Source: Maribacter huludaoensis
GTDB lineage: Bacteria > Bacteroidota > Bacteroidia > Flavobacteriales > Flavobacteriaceae
Length of the DNA stretch: 64,000 bases
Assembly: GCF_029350945.1 (NCBI RefSeq)
Contig: NZ_JARKMS010000001.1
Coordinates: 126,375 to 190,374, forward strand
Direction: 5' to 3'
Below, piece after piece: positions 1-8,515 of this stretch; positions within the stretch are counted from its first letter, which is position 1; each line of letters opens with the position of its first letter. The translations under genes and the position numbers were made by a program. The notes under the pieces were generated by a model. That model was not told the DNA's origin. It searched no databases and saw nothing but the letters and a program-made list of their open reading frames with translations.

Positions 1-53
1 GAAAGTGGATTCAAAAAGCTGATGAGATAAGTCGTAAATTCGGAATAGAATAA
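1..53 (+). CDS. 3' end of an unidentified gene (partial)
   Basis: Frame 3 is open from the left edge and ends at TAA 51-53, giving a short tail (KWIQKADEISRKFGIE). It lies 11 nt upstream of the next start on the same strand, so it could be the preceding gene of an operon. Too little is present to name a family. Confidence 0.45.
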   Translation, partial: KWIQKADEISRKFGIE

Positions 54-64
54 ACCTTAGTGAT

Positions 65-853
65 ATGAAGCAAAAAATATATCAGATCGATGCATTCACC
101 TCTAAACTGTATGGAGGCAACCCAGCAGCAGTTTGTATTCTAGAATCTTGGTTAGACACCAGTTTAATGCAACAGATAGCTGCCGAAAATAATTTAGCCG
201 AAACCGCTTTTGCCGTTGCCAAAGATGATCATTATGAGTTACGCTGGTTTACCCCAGAAGTTGAAGTTGATCTTTGTGGACATGCTACCCTTGCGACCGC
301 CTTCGTCCTGTATAACCACTACGATTACCAAGAAAATACGCTTCGGTTTATTTCTCCTAGAAGTGGAGAATTATTGGTGCAAAAGGACGACTCGGGATTA
401 TTAACGATGGATTTCCCTGCAGATGAATTAATAGCGGTATCAGAACAAGCCAATATATCGGAGGCCATTGGCAAAACACCTACAAAGACCTTTAAAGGAA
501 AGACCGATTACATGCTTATTTATGAAACCCAGGAGGAAATAGAAGCCATGCAACCAAATTTTCATCTGTTGAACGAGTTGGATTGTAGAGGTGTCATTAT
601 TACTGCAAAGGGTAACGATGTAGATTTTGTATCACGCTTTTTTGCTCCGCAATGCGGTATACCGGAAGATCCAGTTACCGGATCTGCACATACCACCTTA
701 ACCCCATATTGGTCAGAGAAATTGAACAAGAAAGTAATGACCGCCAAACAATTGTCTGAGCGTGGCGGCGATATACAATGTGAATATCATGGAGACCGTG
801 TAAAAATATCCGGTAACGGGGTTTGTTATTTGGTTGGGGAAATAAGCATTTAA
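65..853 (+). CDS. PhzF-family isomerase/epimerase
   Basis: A 262-residue protein of the PhzF/DapF-like fold, usual length for the family. The N-terminal GNPAAV motif is at residues 18-23. The catalytic glutamate expected from PhzF is in LAETAF (E46), the CGHA motif is at 71-74, and the second half carries a GIPEDPVTGSA loop that completes the active site. PhzF proper isomerises dihydro-hydroxyanthranilate in phenazine synthesis, but most chromosomal members have unknown substrates and no phenazine genes are nearby. The family is certain and the substrate unknown. It ends 1 nt from the convergent helicase gene. A second, more divergent paralogue lies at 16007-16888. Confidence 0.9.
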   Translation: MKQKIYQIDAFTSKLYGGNPAAVCILESWLDTSLMQQIAAENNLAETAFAVAKDDHYELRWFTPEVEVDLCGHATLATAFVLYNHYDYQENTLRFISPRSGELLVQKDDSGLLTMDFPADELIAVSEQANISEAIGKTPTKTFKGKTDYMLIYETQEEIEAMQPNFHLLNELDCRGVIITAKGNDVDFVSRFFAPQCGIPEDPVTGSAHTTLTPYWSEKLNKKVMTAKQLSERGGDIQCEYHGDRVKISGNGVCYLVGEISI

Positions 854-854
854 A

Positions 855-3500
855 CTATTTCCAGGTGATCGTCTTTTTAGATACTTCCTCAAATTGATAT
901 TTTAAATGGGCAAATCTAGCTTTTAACAACACTTTTCTGCCTTTTAAAGTTCTCGTAAAAAGTATTTTAGAGCCATCTACGTGTGCGTTCCAATGTTTTT
1001 GAAAAATCAAAGCTTCGGTTTTGTTTTTAGACACTTCCTTTGGAACTACATAGTAATTTCTAATGTTCAACTTTCGCTTAAACCAATTGCTGTTTACCAG
1101 TAAATATCGTGGATTGTCAACGGGCGCTATAATCTCTTCTAAAAGAGAGATAAATACATTACTATCATGTTGGCTAGCATCTTTTAAATAGGTAGAAAAA
1201 GTTCCTTTTAAATTCTGTTCGGCATGTATGGTAGCATTGTTAGATTCAAAGTACGGAGTCTTATCATCTAGCAAATACCCCAACACCGCTTTTGCTATTT
1301 TCTTTGTTTTCTTGTATTGATTACCAAATAGAAAGTAAAGCTTTAATGCTTTGAACGTTTTTGGTCCAAAACCAAGAAGAAGGGCTGCGCAGAATATATA
1401 AAAAACCTGCAAAATGCCTTTGCCCAAAACGGCACCCATATTTTTAATTAAAAATTCTGGAACAAACATAGACACCCCTAAAACTACTTCTAGCATCACA
1501 TACTTACCTGCATTTAAGGCATGTAATTTTTTTGTTTTGGCAAAAGGCTGATCACCGGCGGAGGGTATCTTAAGTTCTCGCACCAAAATGGAACCTTTTT
1601 CAATGGCGTGATTCCATCTATATAGAAAGTCAGATTTCTGTTGTGCGGTTTCTAGCATTTCTGCGTTAATCGTTGCTAAATCGGTAGTTTCATTCCATAC
1701 CAGAGGTAATACCAATCGGTCTATTCCGTTGGAAATATAAATTTCATCACGGAGCGATACCCCTGTAAAGGCTTCAAAACGTTGCTGTAGTTTTTCCATG
1801 TCCTTACCACCATCGGTAGCAGTTGGGTCCAAACAGGCTAAATGCCAAATAGTACCTGTTTTATCAGGATTATGTGCATCTACCCGAATAGCGCGACCTC
1901 GCATTTGATTGGAAGAAACAAAAGAACCTACATAAGACGCCAAGATCAAAGTGTTAATACAAGGTGCATCCCACCCTTCGCCTAGAAAAGCTTTTGTACC
2001 GATCAAGGTTTTTATTGCTCCATCTTGAAATAACTGCGTAACAGATTCTGCTATTTTATGTTTAAACGTATCGGGCACTTGTATAAAAAGATATCCTATA
2101 GCACCCTCAACAGCCTGCACATGCAGCTTTTCAATAGCTAAAAGCGCTTTCAAATTTGGCAAAACAGTTTCATGCAATAGCACCAATGACCCTGTTAACA
2201 CACCAAGTTGTGTATAATCACTTTGCTTGGCCAAAATGTATTTGAAAATAGGCACTACCCCAAGCTTGTTTAAGACTTTAGTATCGCTTCCTTCAAAATT
2301 TAAAAACTCCTTTCGGATAAAATCAGTCAAAATGACCGTTCTAGCAGCACCGCCCAAATTGGCATTGGTACTTTTTACAATTTGATAAATACTTTCAAGC
2401 TTACTAGGGCTATTGGATAAGTTTCTATACAAAACCTCATCACCAACAAAATTTACCCGCCTATTTTCGAGAACCCCTATACGCTTTAGTTCCTTTTCCA
2501 AAGGCAATAAAATTGCTTCAAGAGCACTAAATGCTTTCCGTTGATCCACCAATAAATGCTGTAACAATGCTTCTGACCATTCATAGGTAAAACTGGGAAA
2601 GTTTACATCGTTGTTAGAAAAACCAAGAATTTTTAAGTTCTGCTCATTTACGGCATAACCGAAAGCGTTCAGATAAATAATAACCGAACTGAAAAAAGTA
2701 GGATTTTGATAGATATATTCCAAAGATTCCTTTGGGTGTACATAGAAATCCTGAGTGATCAACGCTTCTTGTAACTCCTTATTTACAAGAAGTTGATTGG
2801 TAAAATTTAAAATCTGCTCTCGGTAGTTTACAATGTATTTGATCTGTGCCTCTTCAGGCTTGGAGAAATACACAAAATCTTGATGCGGACAAAGGTCTCC
2901 GTTCTTAATAAGATCTGGTACTGCAATTTCATCATCAATAGGACCACATAAACTAAAATAACGATTGATTTCTGTTGTAGAACTATCATAAGGCGGAGTT
3001 GCGGTCAACGAGACCACCGTTAAACCTTCTATTTGCTTTAAATGATAAAGGCATTGCCACCATTCATTTTTAAGATGATGCGCCTCATCTAACACTAAGG
3101 TTTTAATGCCATGCGATGTGATAAAATCTAACAGCTGTTGTTTCTCATTTTCATCGAAAGACTTGGTTAAGGAAAATAATGATTGATAGGTTGAAAAAGT
3201 AATTAAGCTAGGTTTTTTTAGGTCTAAGGAATACTGATCGAAATCTTTTTGAACCGCAAAAAAATCTAACAACCGAGAACGCCATTGGTTACGTATGGTC
3301 AATGTAGGCGCCAAGACCAAAGTTGGTTTACCTATACGAATTAGAATTTCTAAGCCAAGTATGGTTTTGCCAGATCCCGGTGGTGCAACAACATGTAAAT
3401 GCTCGTCTTTAATATGGCTTTGAAAACCATCCAAAAATTTTTGTTGATAGCTACGCCATGTATATTTGAACTTTAATAGTTCTCTGAATTTTTGCATCAA
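855..3500 (-). CDS. DEAD/DEAH-box superfamily 2 helicase, 881 aa
   Basis: The N-terminal helicase domain has Walker A APPGSGKT (about residues 40-47), motif II LDEAHH and motif III SLTATPP. The C-terminal domain has GTKAFLGEGWDAP followed by QMRGRAIR (motif VI). These make it an SF2 translocase acting on DNA or RNA, similar in layout to stand-alone type III restriction/UvrB-like helicases, but no nuclease or methylase partner is adjacent. Residues of about 665-730 form two strongly hydrophobic stretches, which is odd for a helicase. The last 150 residues are basic and unassigned. It is convergent with the PhzF gene. The biological role is unknown; family confidence is high. Confidence 0.85.
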   Translation of the reverse strand: MMQKFRELLKFKYTWRSYQQKFLDGFQSHIKDEHLHVVAPPGSGKTILGLEILIRIGKPTLVLAPTLTIRNQWRSRLLDFFAVQKDFDQYSLDLKKPSLITFSTYQSLFSLTKSFDENEKQQLLDFITSHGIKTLVLDEAHHLKNEWWQCLYHLKQIEGLTVVSLTATPPYDSSTTEINRYFSLCGPIDDEIAVPDLIKNGDLCPHQDFVYFSKPEEAQIKYIVNYREQILNFTNQLLVNKELQEALITQDFYVHPKESLEYIYQNPTFFSSVIIYLNAFGYAVNEQNLKILGFSNNDVNFPSFTYEWSEALLQHLLVDQRKAFSALEAILLPLEKELKRIGVLENRRVNFVGDEVLYRNLSNSPSKLESIYQIVKSTNANLGGAARTVILTDFIRKEFLNFEGSDTKVLNKLGVVPIFKYILAKQSDYTQLGVLTGSLVLLHETVLPNLKALLAIEKLHVQAVEGAIGYLFIQVPDTFKHKIAESVTQLFQDGAIKTLIGTKAFLGEGWDAPCINTLILASYVGSFVSSNQMRGRAIRVDAHNPDKTGTIWHLACLDPTATDGGKDMEKLQQRFEAFTGVSLRDEIYISNGIDRLVLPLVWNETTDLATINAEMLETAQQKSDFLYRWNHAIEKGSILVRELKIPSAGDQPFAKTKKLHALNAGKYVMLEVVLGVSMFVPEFLIKNMGAVLGKGILQVFYIFCAALLLGFGPKTFKALKLYFLFGNQYKKTKKIAKAVLGYLLDDKTPYFESNNATIHAEQNLKGTFSTYLKDASQHDSNVFISLLEEIIAPVDNPRYLLVNSNWFKRKLNIRNYYVVPKEVSKNKTEALIFQKHWNAHVDGSKILFTRTLKGRKVLLKARFAHLKYQFEEVSKKTITWK

Positions 3501-3566
3501 GAATCAATTATCGGCTAAGCCCATAAAAATAAGTAATAACCACTATAGCTATTCTTCAAATTCCCC

Positions 3567-3574
3567 TATTTTTG
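3567..3574 (+). promoter_or_regulatory. candidate -7 element (TAnnTTTG)
   Basis: TATTTTTG matches the Bacteroidota -7 consensus and lies about 80 nt upstream of the small basic ORF that precedes hemB, in the divergent gap after the helicase gene. No TTG at the expected -33 position was found, so support is weak. Confidence 0.3.
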
Positions 3575-3656
3575 TAAAACTTCAAGAGATGCACGTTTTA
3601 TGGCATAGCAACTAAGGCTTTAAAGCGATTGAGCGTTTGAATTTAAATATTCGAAT

Positions 3657-3806
3657 ATGGCAAAAAAAGGCAAAGCAAAAAACACGTTGAACAAAGCAAA
3701 GCATGCCAAGCTCATGGAAAGAAAGAAGAACAAATTAAAGAAGGAAGCCGCGCTTAGAAAAGAACGGCTTAAAAGTATCATTAAAAAAAGTCAAGAATCT
3801 AAATAA
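3657..3806 (+). CDS. small lysine-rich protein (49 aa) upstream of hemB
   Basis: An ATG-started ORF of 49 codons ending in TAA. It starts MAKKGKAKNTLNKAKHAKLM, and the remainder is dominated by K, R and E with a predicted helical, very basic character. It is below usual ORF length cut-offs. It lies 18 nt upstream of hemB on the same strand and probably shares its transcript. Codon use looks ordinary for the genome and no other ORF competes in this interval. I do not recognise a named family; the composition suggests a nucleic-acid-binding or ribosome-associated microprotein, which is inference. Confidence 0.6.
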   Translation: MAKKGKAKNTLNKAKHAKLMERKKNKLKKEAALRKERLKSIIKKSQESK

Positions 3807-3824
3807 GCATTTAAAAATTACACT

Positions 3825-4814
3825 ATGTACCCACTTATACGCCCAAGAAGATTAAGAACCTCAGAAGCAATACGTAGTTTGGTTCGTGAAACCATCATTT
3901 CTCCAAGTGACTTTTTGGTCCCGCTTTTTGTAGTTGAGGGCAAGGGAATTAAAGAAGAAATACCTTCTATGCCCAACTATTACCGTCTTAGTCTAGATAA
4001 CTTGACCAAAGAGGTAAAGGAACTTTGGGAAATGGGGCTGCGCTCTGTTCTGTTATTTGTTAAGGTACCTGATAATCTAAAGGATAACAGCGGCTCTGAG
4101 GCATTGAACGAAAACGGATTAATGCAATTGGCGATCAAGACAGTAAAAAGTGCTTGCCCAGAGATGTTGGTAATGACAGATGTTGCCCTTGACCCCTATT
4201 CTTCTTACGGTCATGATGGTATTGTTGCCGACGGACAAATTCTAAACGATGAAAGTGTAGATGTATTAGCGGAAATGAGTGTATCCCACGCACAGGCGGG
4301 TGCAGATTTTGTTGCTCCTAGCGATATGATGGACGGTCGTATTATCAGCATTCGTGAAGCATTGGAAGATGAAGGGTATACCAATACCGGCATCATGGCA
4401 TACAGTGCTAAATATGCCAGTGCTTTCTACGGTCCGTTTAGAGATGCTTTAGACTCTGCCCCTGTGGATATCAAAAATGTACCTAAGGATAAAAAGACCT
4501 ATCAAATGGATTATGCGAATCGGTTTGAAGCTATTCGCGAAACGCAGTTGGATATTGATGAAGGTGCGGATATTGTTATGGTGAAACCGGGATTGTGCTA
4601 TTTGGATATTGTCCGTGAAATTAAAAATGAATTTGATGTGCCCGTTGCCGTGTACCAAGTTTCAGGTGAATATGCCATGGTAAAAGCAGCCGCTGAAAAA
4701 AGATGGTTAGATCATGATGCCGTAATGATGGAACAATTGACCGCAATTAAAAGAGCAGGTGCCAATATCATAGCTAGTTACTTTGCCAAAGATGCCGTTA
4801 AACTATTAGGTTAA
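3825..4814 (+). CDS. hemB: delta-aminolevulinic acid dehydratase (porphobilinogen synthase)
   Basis: 329 residues, full length. HemB condenses two 5-aminolevulinate molecules to porphobilinogen in cytosolic haem synthesis. The two Schiff-base lysines are in MAYSAKYAS and VMVKPG, and the C-terminal QVSGEYAM region is typical. The metal loop reads DVALDPYSSYGHDG (residues 119-132): alanine and aspartates stand where the zinc-type enzyme has three cysteines, so this should be the magnesium-type enzyme. It follows the 49-residue basic ORF by 18 nt and precedes a serine hydrolase by 12 nt, suggesting one transcript. Confidence 0.97.
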   Translation: MYPLIRPRRLRTSEAIRSLVRETIISPSDFLVPLFVVEGKGIKEEIPSMPNYYRLSLDNLTKEVKELWEMGLRSVLLFVKVPDNLKDNSGSEALNENGLMQLAIKTVKSACPEMLVMTDVALDPYSSYGHDGIVADGQILNDESVDVLAEMSVSHAQAGADFVAPSDMMDGRIISIREALEDEGYTNTGIMAYSAKYASAFYGPFRDALDSAPVDIKNVPKDKKTYQMDYANRFEAIRETQLDIDEGADIVMVKPGLCYLDIVREIKNEFDVPVAVYQVSGEYAMVKAAAEKRWLDHDAVMMEQLTAIKRAGANIIASYFAKDAVKLLG

Positions 4815-4826
4815 AGAACGGTTTAC

Positions 4827-6170
4827 ATGCGTAATTATTTATATATACTTTTCGGTTTATTTTACGCTGTGGGCTTTGCACAGGTAGAGCGCACCACACC
4901 ATTGTTGCTTCCGGTGGGTTCTAGTTTACAAGAATCTTCGTTGAAGGCCTACGCATTGGATTCTGCCCTTATATATCGAAACGTAGACAGTATTGTAACA
5001 AATGGTATAAAAAATAACGCTTTTCCAGGGGCGCAAGTTTTAATTGCGAAAGAGGGGAATATCATTTTCCATGAAGCATACGGATTTCATACCTATGACA
5101 GCATACAACCTGTTGCTAAAAATGATATTTATGATTTAGCTTCGGTCACCAAAATTCTAGGTCCGCTACCTGCCATCATGAAATTGGTAGATGAAGGCAA
5201 GTTGAGTTTAGATGTTCCTTTCAGCACCTATTGGAAACCTTGGAAAAGTCAAAAAGACAAAGTAAACATTACGCTTCGCGAGATATTGGCGCATCAAGCT
5301 GGTTTAGAACCTTACATTGTATTCTTAAGCAAAACCTTAAAAAATAACGGTCGGTTTAAAAAGAGGTTTATCCGCAGTAAACCGAATAAAAGGTTTAGTA
5401 ACAAAGCTTATGAAGGTATCTATGTAAAAAATAGATACAATAGAAAAATGTATCGCATCATCAATCGTTCTAAGGTATCAGCAGAGAAGAAATATAAATA
5501 TTCCGGACTCACATTTCTAATTTTTCCAGAGCTGATTTCTCAAATAACGGGCATTCCGTATGAAGATTATATGGAGCAGGAATTTTACAGACCACTTGGT
5601 ATGAAAACCTTTGGTTTTTTGCCGAGTACCAAAAATTTCAACAATAAAATTGTCCCGACCGAAGTCGATACTATGTACAGACATACACTAACCCAAGGTT
5701 GGGTACATGATGAAAATGCATCTTTATTAGGTGGTATTTCTGGCAACGCCGGGCTGTTTGGTACTGCAGACGATCTGGCGATCATTATGCAAATGTTCCT
5801 GCAAAACGGTCTTTATGCCTGTAAACGATACATCTCTGAAAAAACTATAAAGGAATTTACCAAAGTACAATATCCCGATAACGATAATAGAAGGGGCCTT
5901 GGTTTTGATAAACCCTATTTAAAGAATAATACGTTTAAGATTACCAATGCTTACCCCGCGCCAGAAGTAGGAGCATCTAGTTTTGGGCATAGCGGTTTTA
6001 CAGGAACTTTTGTCTGGGCAGATCCAGAGCATCAAATGGTATATATTTTCTTATCGAACAGGGTATATCCTACACGAGAAAATAGGAATATTTACCGCTT
6101 AAATATACGTCCGTCCGTTCAACAAATATTTTATCAGGCATTTGATAACGCAAAACAGCACCAACCTTAG
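4827..6170 (+). CDS. secreted serine hydrolase, beta-lactamase class C fold
   Basis: 447 residues with an N-terminal signal peptide ending near VGFAQ (residue 19). The class C/DD-peptidase nucleophile motif SxxK is S106-V-T-K109 in LASVTK. The second motif is YSG instead of the usual YxN, and HSGFTG takes the place of the KTG box. An inserted basic segment of about residues 175-215 is unusual. Such proteins act in the periplasm on peptidoglycan or ester/amide substrates. It is probably co-transcribed with hemB (12 nt gap). Substrate unknown. Confidence 0.85.
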   Translation: MRNYLYILFGLFYAVGFAQVERTTPLLLPVGSSLQESSLKAYALDSALIYRNVDSIVTNGIKNNAFPGAQVLIAKEGNIIFHEAYGFHTYDSIQPVAKNDIYDLASVTKILGPLPAIMKLVDEGKLSLDVPFSTYWKPWKSQKDKVNITLREILAHQAGLEPYIVFLSKTLKNNGRFKKRFIRSKPNKRFSNKAYEGIYVKNRYNRKMYRIINRSKVSAEKKYKYSGLTFLIFPELISQITGIPYEDYMEQEFYRPLGMKTFGFLPSTKNFNNKIVPTEVDTMYRHTLTQGWVHDENASLLGGISGNAGLFGTADDLAIIMQMFLQNGLYACKRYISEKTIKEFTKVQYPDNDNRRGLGFDKPYLKNNTFKITNAYPAPEVGASSFGHSGFTGTFVWADPEHQMVYIFLSNRVYPTRENRNIYRLNIRPSVQQIFYQAFDNAKQHQP

Positions 6171-6207
6171 CATTTTTATTAATATCTTCGATTTATAAAA
6201 CAACCCT

Positions 6208-7332
6208 ATGGGACTATTACTATTTTACGCATTTATTTCTATTTTCTTCTCCTTTCTGTGTTCTATACTAGAAGCGGTATTGTTGAGTATTACCCCAACC
6301 TTCATCAACGTAAAATTGAAAGAAGGCCACTCTTATGCAAAAACCTTGGAAGGTCTTAAAAAAGATGTCGATCAGCCGTTGATCGCTATTTTGACCATAA
6401 ATACCATTGCCCATACCGTTGGTGCAATTTTGGTAGGTGTGCAGGCAAAGGCGGCCTATGCCGAACTTTACGGTAGCGAGACCAGCTCTATTTTTGGCAT
6501 AGAATTTACCGAAGACCTAATGGTAGGCGTTGTATCTACCATTATGACCATACTAATTCTGGTAGCATCTGAAATTATACCTAAGACCATTGGCGCAACC
6601 TACTGGAAACAATTGGCGAATTTCTCTACCAAGGCATTGAATATTATGGTGTTGGGCTTAAAATATACAGGCTTACTTTGGTTGTTGCGTTTATTTACCA
6701 AAATGGTAGGCGGTGGCAACCATCATGGTAGTGTATTAAGTAGGGAAGATTTTCATGCCATGACAGATATGGCGCATGAAGAGGGTGTTTTTGAAAAATC
6801 CGAATCTACCATCATCAAAAATCTTTTGAAGTTCGATGAAGTTTTGGTCAAAGATATTATGACCCCAAGGGCGGTTATGAAAGTAGCTTCAGATGAAAAA
6901 ACGATTGCAGATTTCTTTACCGACAATCCCAAATTACGCTTCTCTAGAATTCCTATTTACACCAATAACATTGATAACATTACCGGTTTTGTTTTAAAGG
7001 ACAATGTATTGGAAGAAATGATCAACCAGAACGGTGATATTCCTTTAAAGGATATTAAACGAGAAATATTGGTTACCCGTAGAAGTACACCGATCCCTAC
7101 ATTATTTGAAATTTTCATAGAAAAACGTGAAGCCATTGCACTTGTGGTAGACGAATATGGTTCTGTTAGCGGTATTGTAACCATGGAAGATGTGATCGAG
7201 ACCCTTCTAGGGCTTGAAATTATGGATGAGAGCGACAATATTGCGGATTTGCAGAGTCTTGCCCGTAAAAATTGGGAAAAACGTGCTCAGGCAACGGGAG
7301 TCATAGAAAAACCAACTTCACCGGACGAATAA
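6208..7332 (+). CDS. CNNM/HlyC-CorC family membrane protein with CBS pair
   Basis: 374 residues. An N-terminal DUF21 (CNNM) transmembrane domain occupies about residues 1-175 with several hydrophobic helices. It is followed by a tandem CBS module at about 205-330, containing DIMTPRAVM and VVDEYGSVSGIVTMEDVIETLLG. The C-terminal CorC/HlyC accessory domain seen in longer homologues seems absent. Members are implicated in divalent-cation (Mg/Co) efflux. It lies 37 nt after the serine hydrolase and 15 nt before ogt, all on one strand. Confidence 0.9.
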   Translation: MGLLLFYAFISIFFSFLCSILEAVLLSITPTFINVKLKEGHSYAKTLEGLKKDVDQPLIAILTINTIAHTVGAILVGVQAKAAYAELYGSETSSIFGIEFTEDLMVGVVSTIMTILILVASEIIPKTIGATYWKQLANFSTKALNIMVLGLKYTGLLWLLRLFTKMVGGGNHHGSVLSREDFHAMTDMAHEEGVFEKSESTIIKNLLKFDEVLVKDIMTPRAVMKVASDEKTIADFFTDNPKLRFSRIPIYTNNIDNITGFVLKDNVLEEMINQNGDIPLKDIKREILVTRRSTPIPTLFEIFIEKREAIALVVDEYGSVSGIVTMEDVIETLLGLEIMDESDNIADLQSLARKNWEKRAQATGVIEKPTSPDE

Positions 7333-7347
7333 CCAGTACTCACCATT

Positions 7348-7824
7348 ATGGCCGACATTGCTTACATAGATACACCTTTGGGCATAGCCAAAATTGTTGG
7401 GGATGCAGACGGACTTACAGCTATAACGGTCTTGAACTCTGATGAACCTTTAACGGATGTAATACCGGAAACATTAGAGGATGCCGTATACCAACTGAAC
7501 GAGTATTTTGAAGGTGTAAGAACCCAATTTGATCTAAAGCTGAATCCTCACGGAACGGAATTCCAGAAAAAGGTTTGGGTAGAATTACAGAATATTCCCT
7601 ACGGAAAATCTAGATCTTATTTAGAACTTGCCAAAACTTTGGGAGACCCAAATGCTACCCGGGCGGCCGCATCCGCAAATGCCAGAAATCCGTTATGGAT
7701 CGTGGTGCCTTGCCATAGGGTCATAGGTACAGATGGTTCACTTACCGGTTACGCCGGCGGGCTACACAGAAAACAGTGGTTATTGAACCATGAAAGCCCT
7801 ACAAAACAGCAAAGTTTGTTTTAA
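7348..7824 (+). CDS. ogt: methylated-DNA--[protein]-cysteine S-methyltransferase
   Basis: 158 residues, Ogt/MGMT family. It transfers the alkyl group from O6-alkylguanine to its own cysteine, a suicide DNA repair reaction. The active site is IVVPCHRVIG with the acceptor Cys122. The DNA-binding helix-turn-helix region with TRAAASANARNP (the arginine finger) precedes it, and the YAGGLHRKQWLLNHE tail is typical. It is the last gene before the accessory island; the palindrome pair begins 25 nt after its stop. Confidence 0.96.
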   Translation: MADIAYIDTPLGIAKIVGDADGLTAITVLNSDEPLTDVIPETLEDAVYQLNEYFEGVRTQFDLKLNPHGTEFQKKVWVELQNIPYGKSRSYLELAKTLGDPNATRAAASANARNPLWIVVPCHRVIGTDGSLTGYAGGLHRKQWLLNHESPTKQQSLF

Positions 7825-7849
7825 AAGCACTATTCTATCTCGTTAAAAA

Positions 7850-7992
7850 ACAAACTACTTGGTTTGTTACCTATTCAAATTTCCCTCTAAATGCCATAAA
7901 CCTTGTATTTCGTCGATTCTATTGTCATAACCATCGTACAATTCTACCATTGCAATGCCTTTTTTCAGGAAAGAACAGACCGGTTGGTCGGT
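7850..7992. repeat. left copy of a two-palindrome element (island edge)
   Basis: Two imperfect 18-bp palindromes, ACAAACTACTTGGTTTGT (7850-7867) and ACAGACCGGTTGGTCGGT (7975-7992), start 125 bp apart. Close relatives occur in the same order and orientation at 18932-18949 and 19058-19075, 126 bp apart. The sequence between them is not obviously conserved. The half-site GACC-N4-GGTC resembles TetR-family operators, but no regulator gene is adjacent. The rest of the 7825-8126 gap shows no gene. Confidence 0.6.
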
Positions 7993-8126
7993 TAGCTGAT
8001 TTTCCCTTTTAGCGCAAATACTTCGTTTAGATTTATATTAAATTTTACGTTTATGGTTTCCCGTAATGTAAATTTTGCTGATTATTGTAGGTTTATTCTT
8101 TAATAGTATATTAGTAAACAGAAAAA

Positions 8127-8168
8127 CAATTGCACATATTCTACAATATAGAGGGATATGTGCAATTG
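8127..8168. repeat. 13-bp perfect inverted repeat (hairpin)
   Basis: CAATTGCACATAT (8127-8139) is repeated exactly inverted at 8156-8168, with a 16-nt loop. No T-run follows on either strand, so it is not a standard terminator. It lies about 90 nt upstream of the sdpR start, next to the left arm of the inverted repeat that brackets the sdp operon. Confidence 0.6.
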
Positions 8169-8173
8169 TGTAC

Positions 8174-8197
8174 ATATACAATAGTTCTATGCCATTT
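8174..8197 (+). repeat. left arm of the inverted repeat bracketing the sdp operon
   Basis: The core GTTCTATGCC (8184-8193), preceded by ATATACA, is the reverse complement of 10241-10263 (core GGCATAGAAC at 10245-10254, then TGTATAT). About 20 of 23 positions agree. The right arm doubles as the 5' edge of the attC-like palindrome after the hydrolase gene. Confidence 0.55.
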
Positions 8198-8226
8198 GAA
8201 AACTGAATATTTTGTCATTTGAAATA

Positions 8227-8250
8227 ATATTTAGATATTTGTCTAAATAT
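8227..8250. promoter_or_regulatory. probable SdpR/ArsR operator
   Basis: A perfect 9-bp inverted repeat, ATATTTAGA-TATTTG-TCTAAATAT, ends 8 nt before the sdpR ATG. SdpR-type ArsR proteins repress their own operon, and an AT-rich dyad of this kind at the start codon is the expected operator. The assignment rests on position and symmetry only. Confidence 0.65.
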
Positions 8251-8258
8251 ATAAATAA

Positions 8259-8513
8259 ATGAATTCTCTTTTCAAGGCACTAAATGATGAAACCAGAAGA
8301 CAAATTGTCGAGCTATTAAAAGAAAAAGATATGAATGCCGGAGAAATTGCAGATAGGTTTAATATATCCAAACCAAGTATTTCACATCATCTGGATATTC
8401 TTAAAAGAGCTGATTTAATAACAAGCGAAAAAAAAGGGCAGTTTATTGAATATTCATTAAACACAAGCATACTGGAAGATTTGCTAAACTGGATATTAAC
8501 TTTAAAAAAATAA
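8259..8513 (+). CDS. sdpR: SdpR-like ArsR-family autorepressor
   Basis: 84 residues, a minimal winged helix-turn-helix of the ArsR type (MNSLFKALNDETRRQIVELL at the N-terminus, recognition helix in SKPSISHHLDILKRADLI). It has no metal-binding cysteines. This fits the SdpR subgroup, which in Bacillus subtilis is sequestered by membrane protein SdpI when the toxin SdpC is present. A dyad operator overlaps the promoter region. It is followed after 2 nt by sdpI and is probably translationally coupled to it. No sdpC-like gene is visible, so the signal sensed here is unknown. Confidence 0.9.
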   Translation: MNSLFKALNDETRRQIVELLKEKDMNAGEIADRFNISKPSISHHLDILKRADLITSEKKGQFIEYSLNTSILEDLLNWILTLKK

Positions 8514-8515
8514 AT

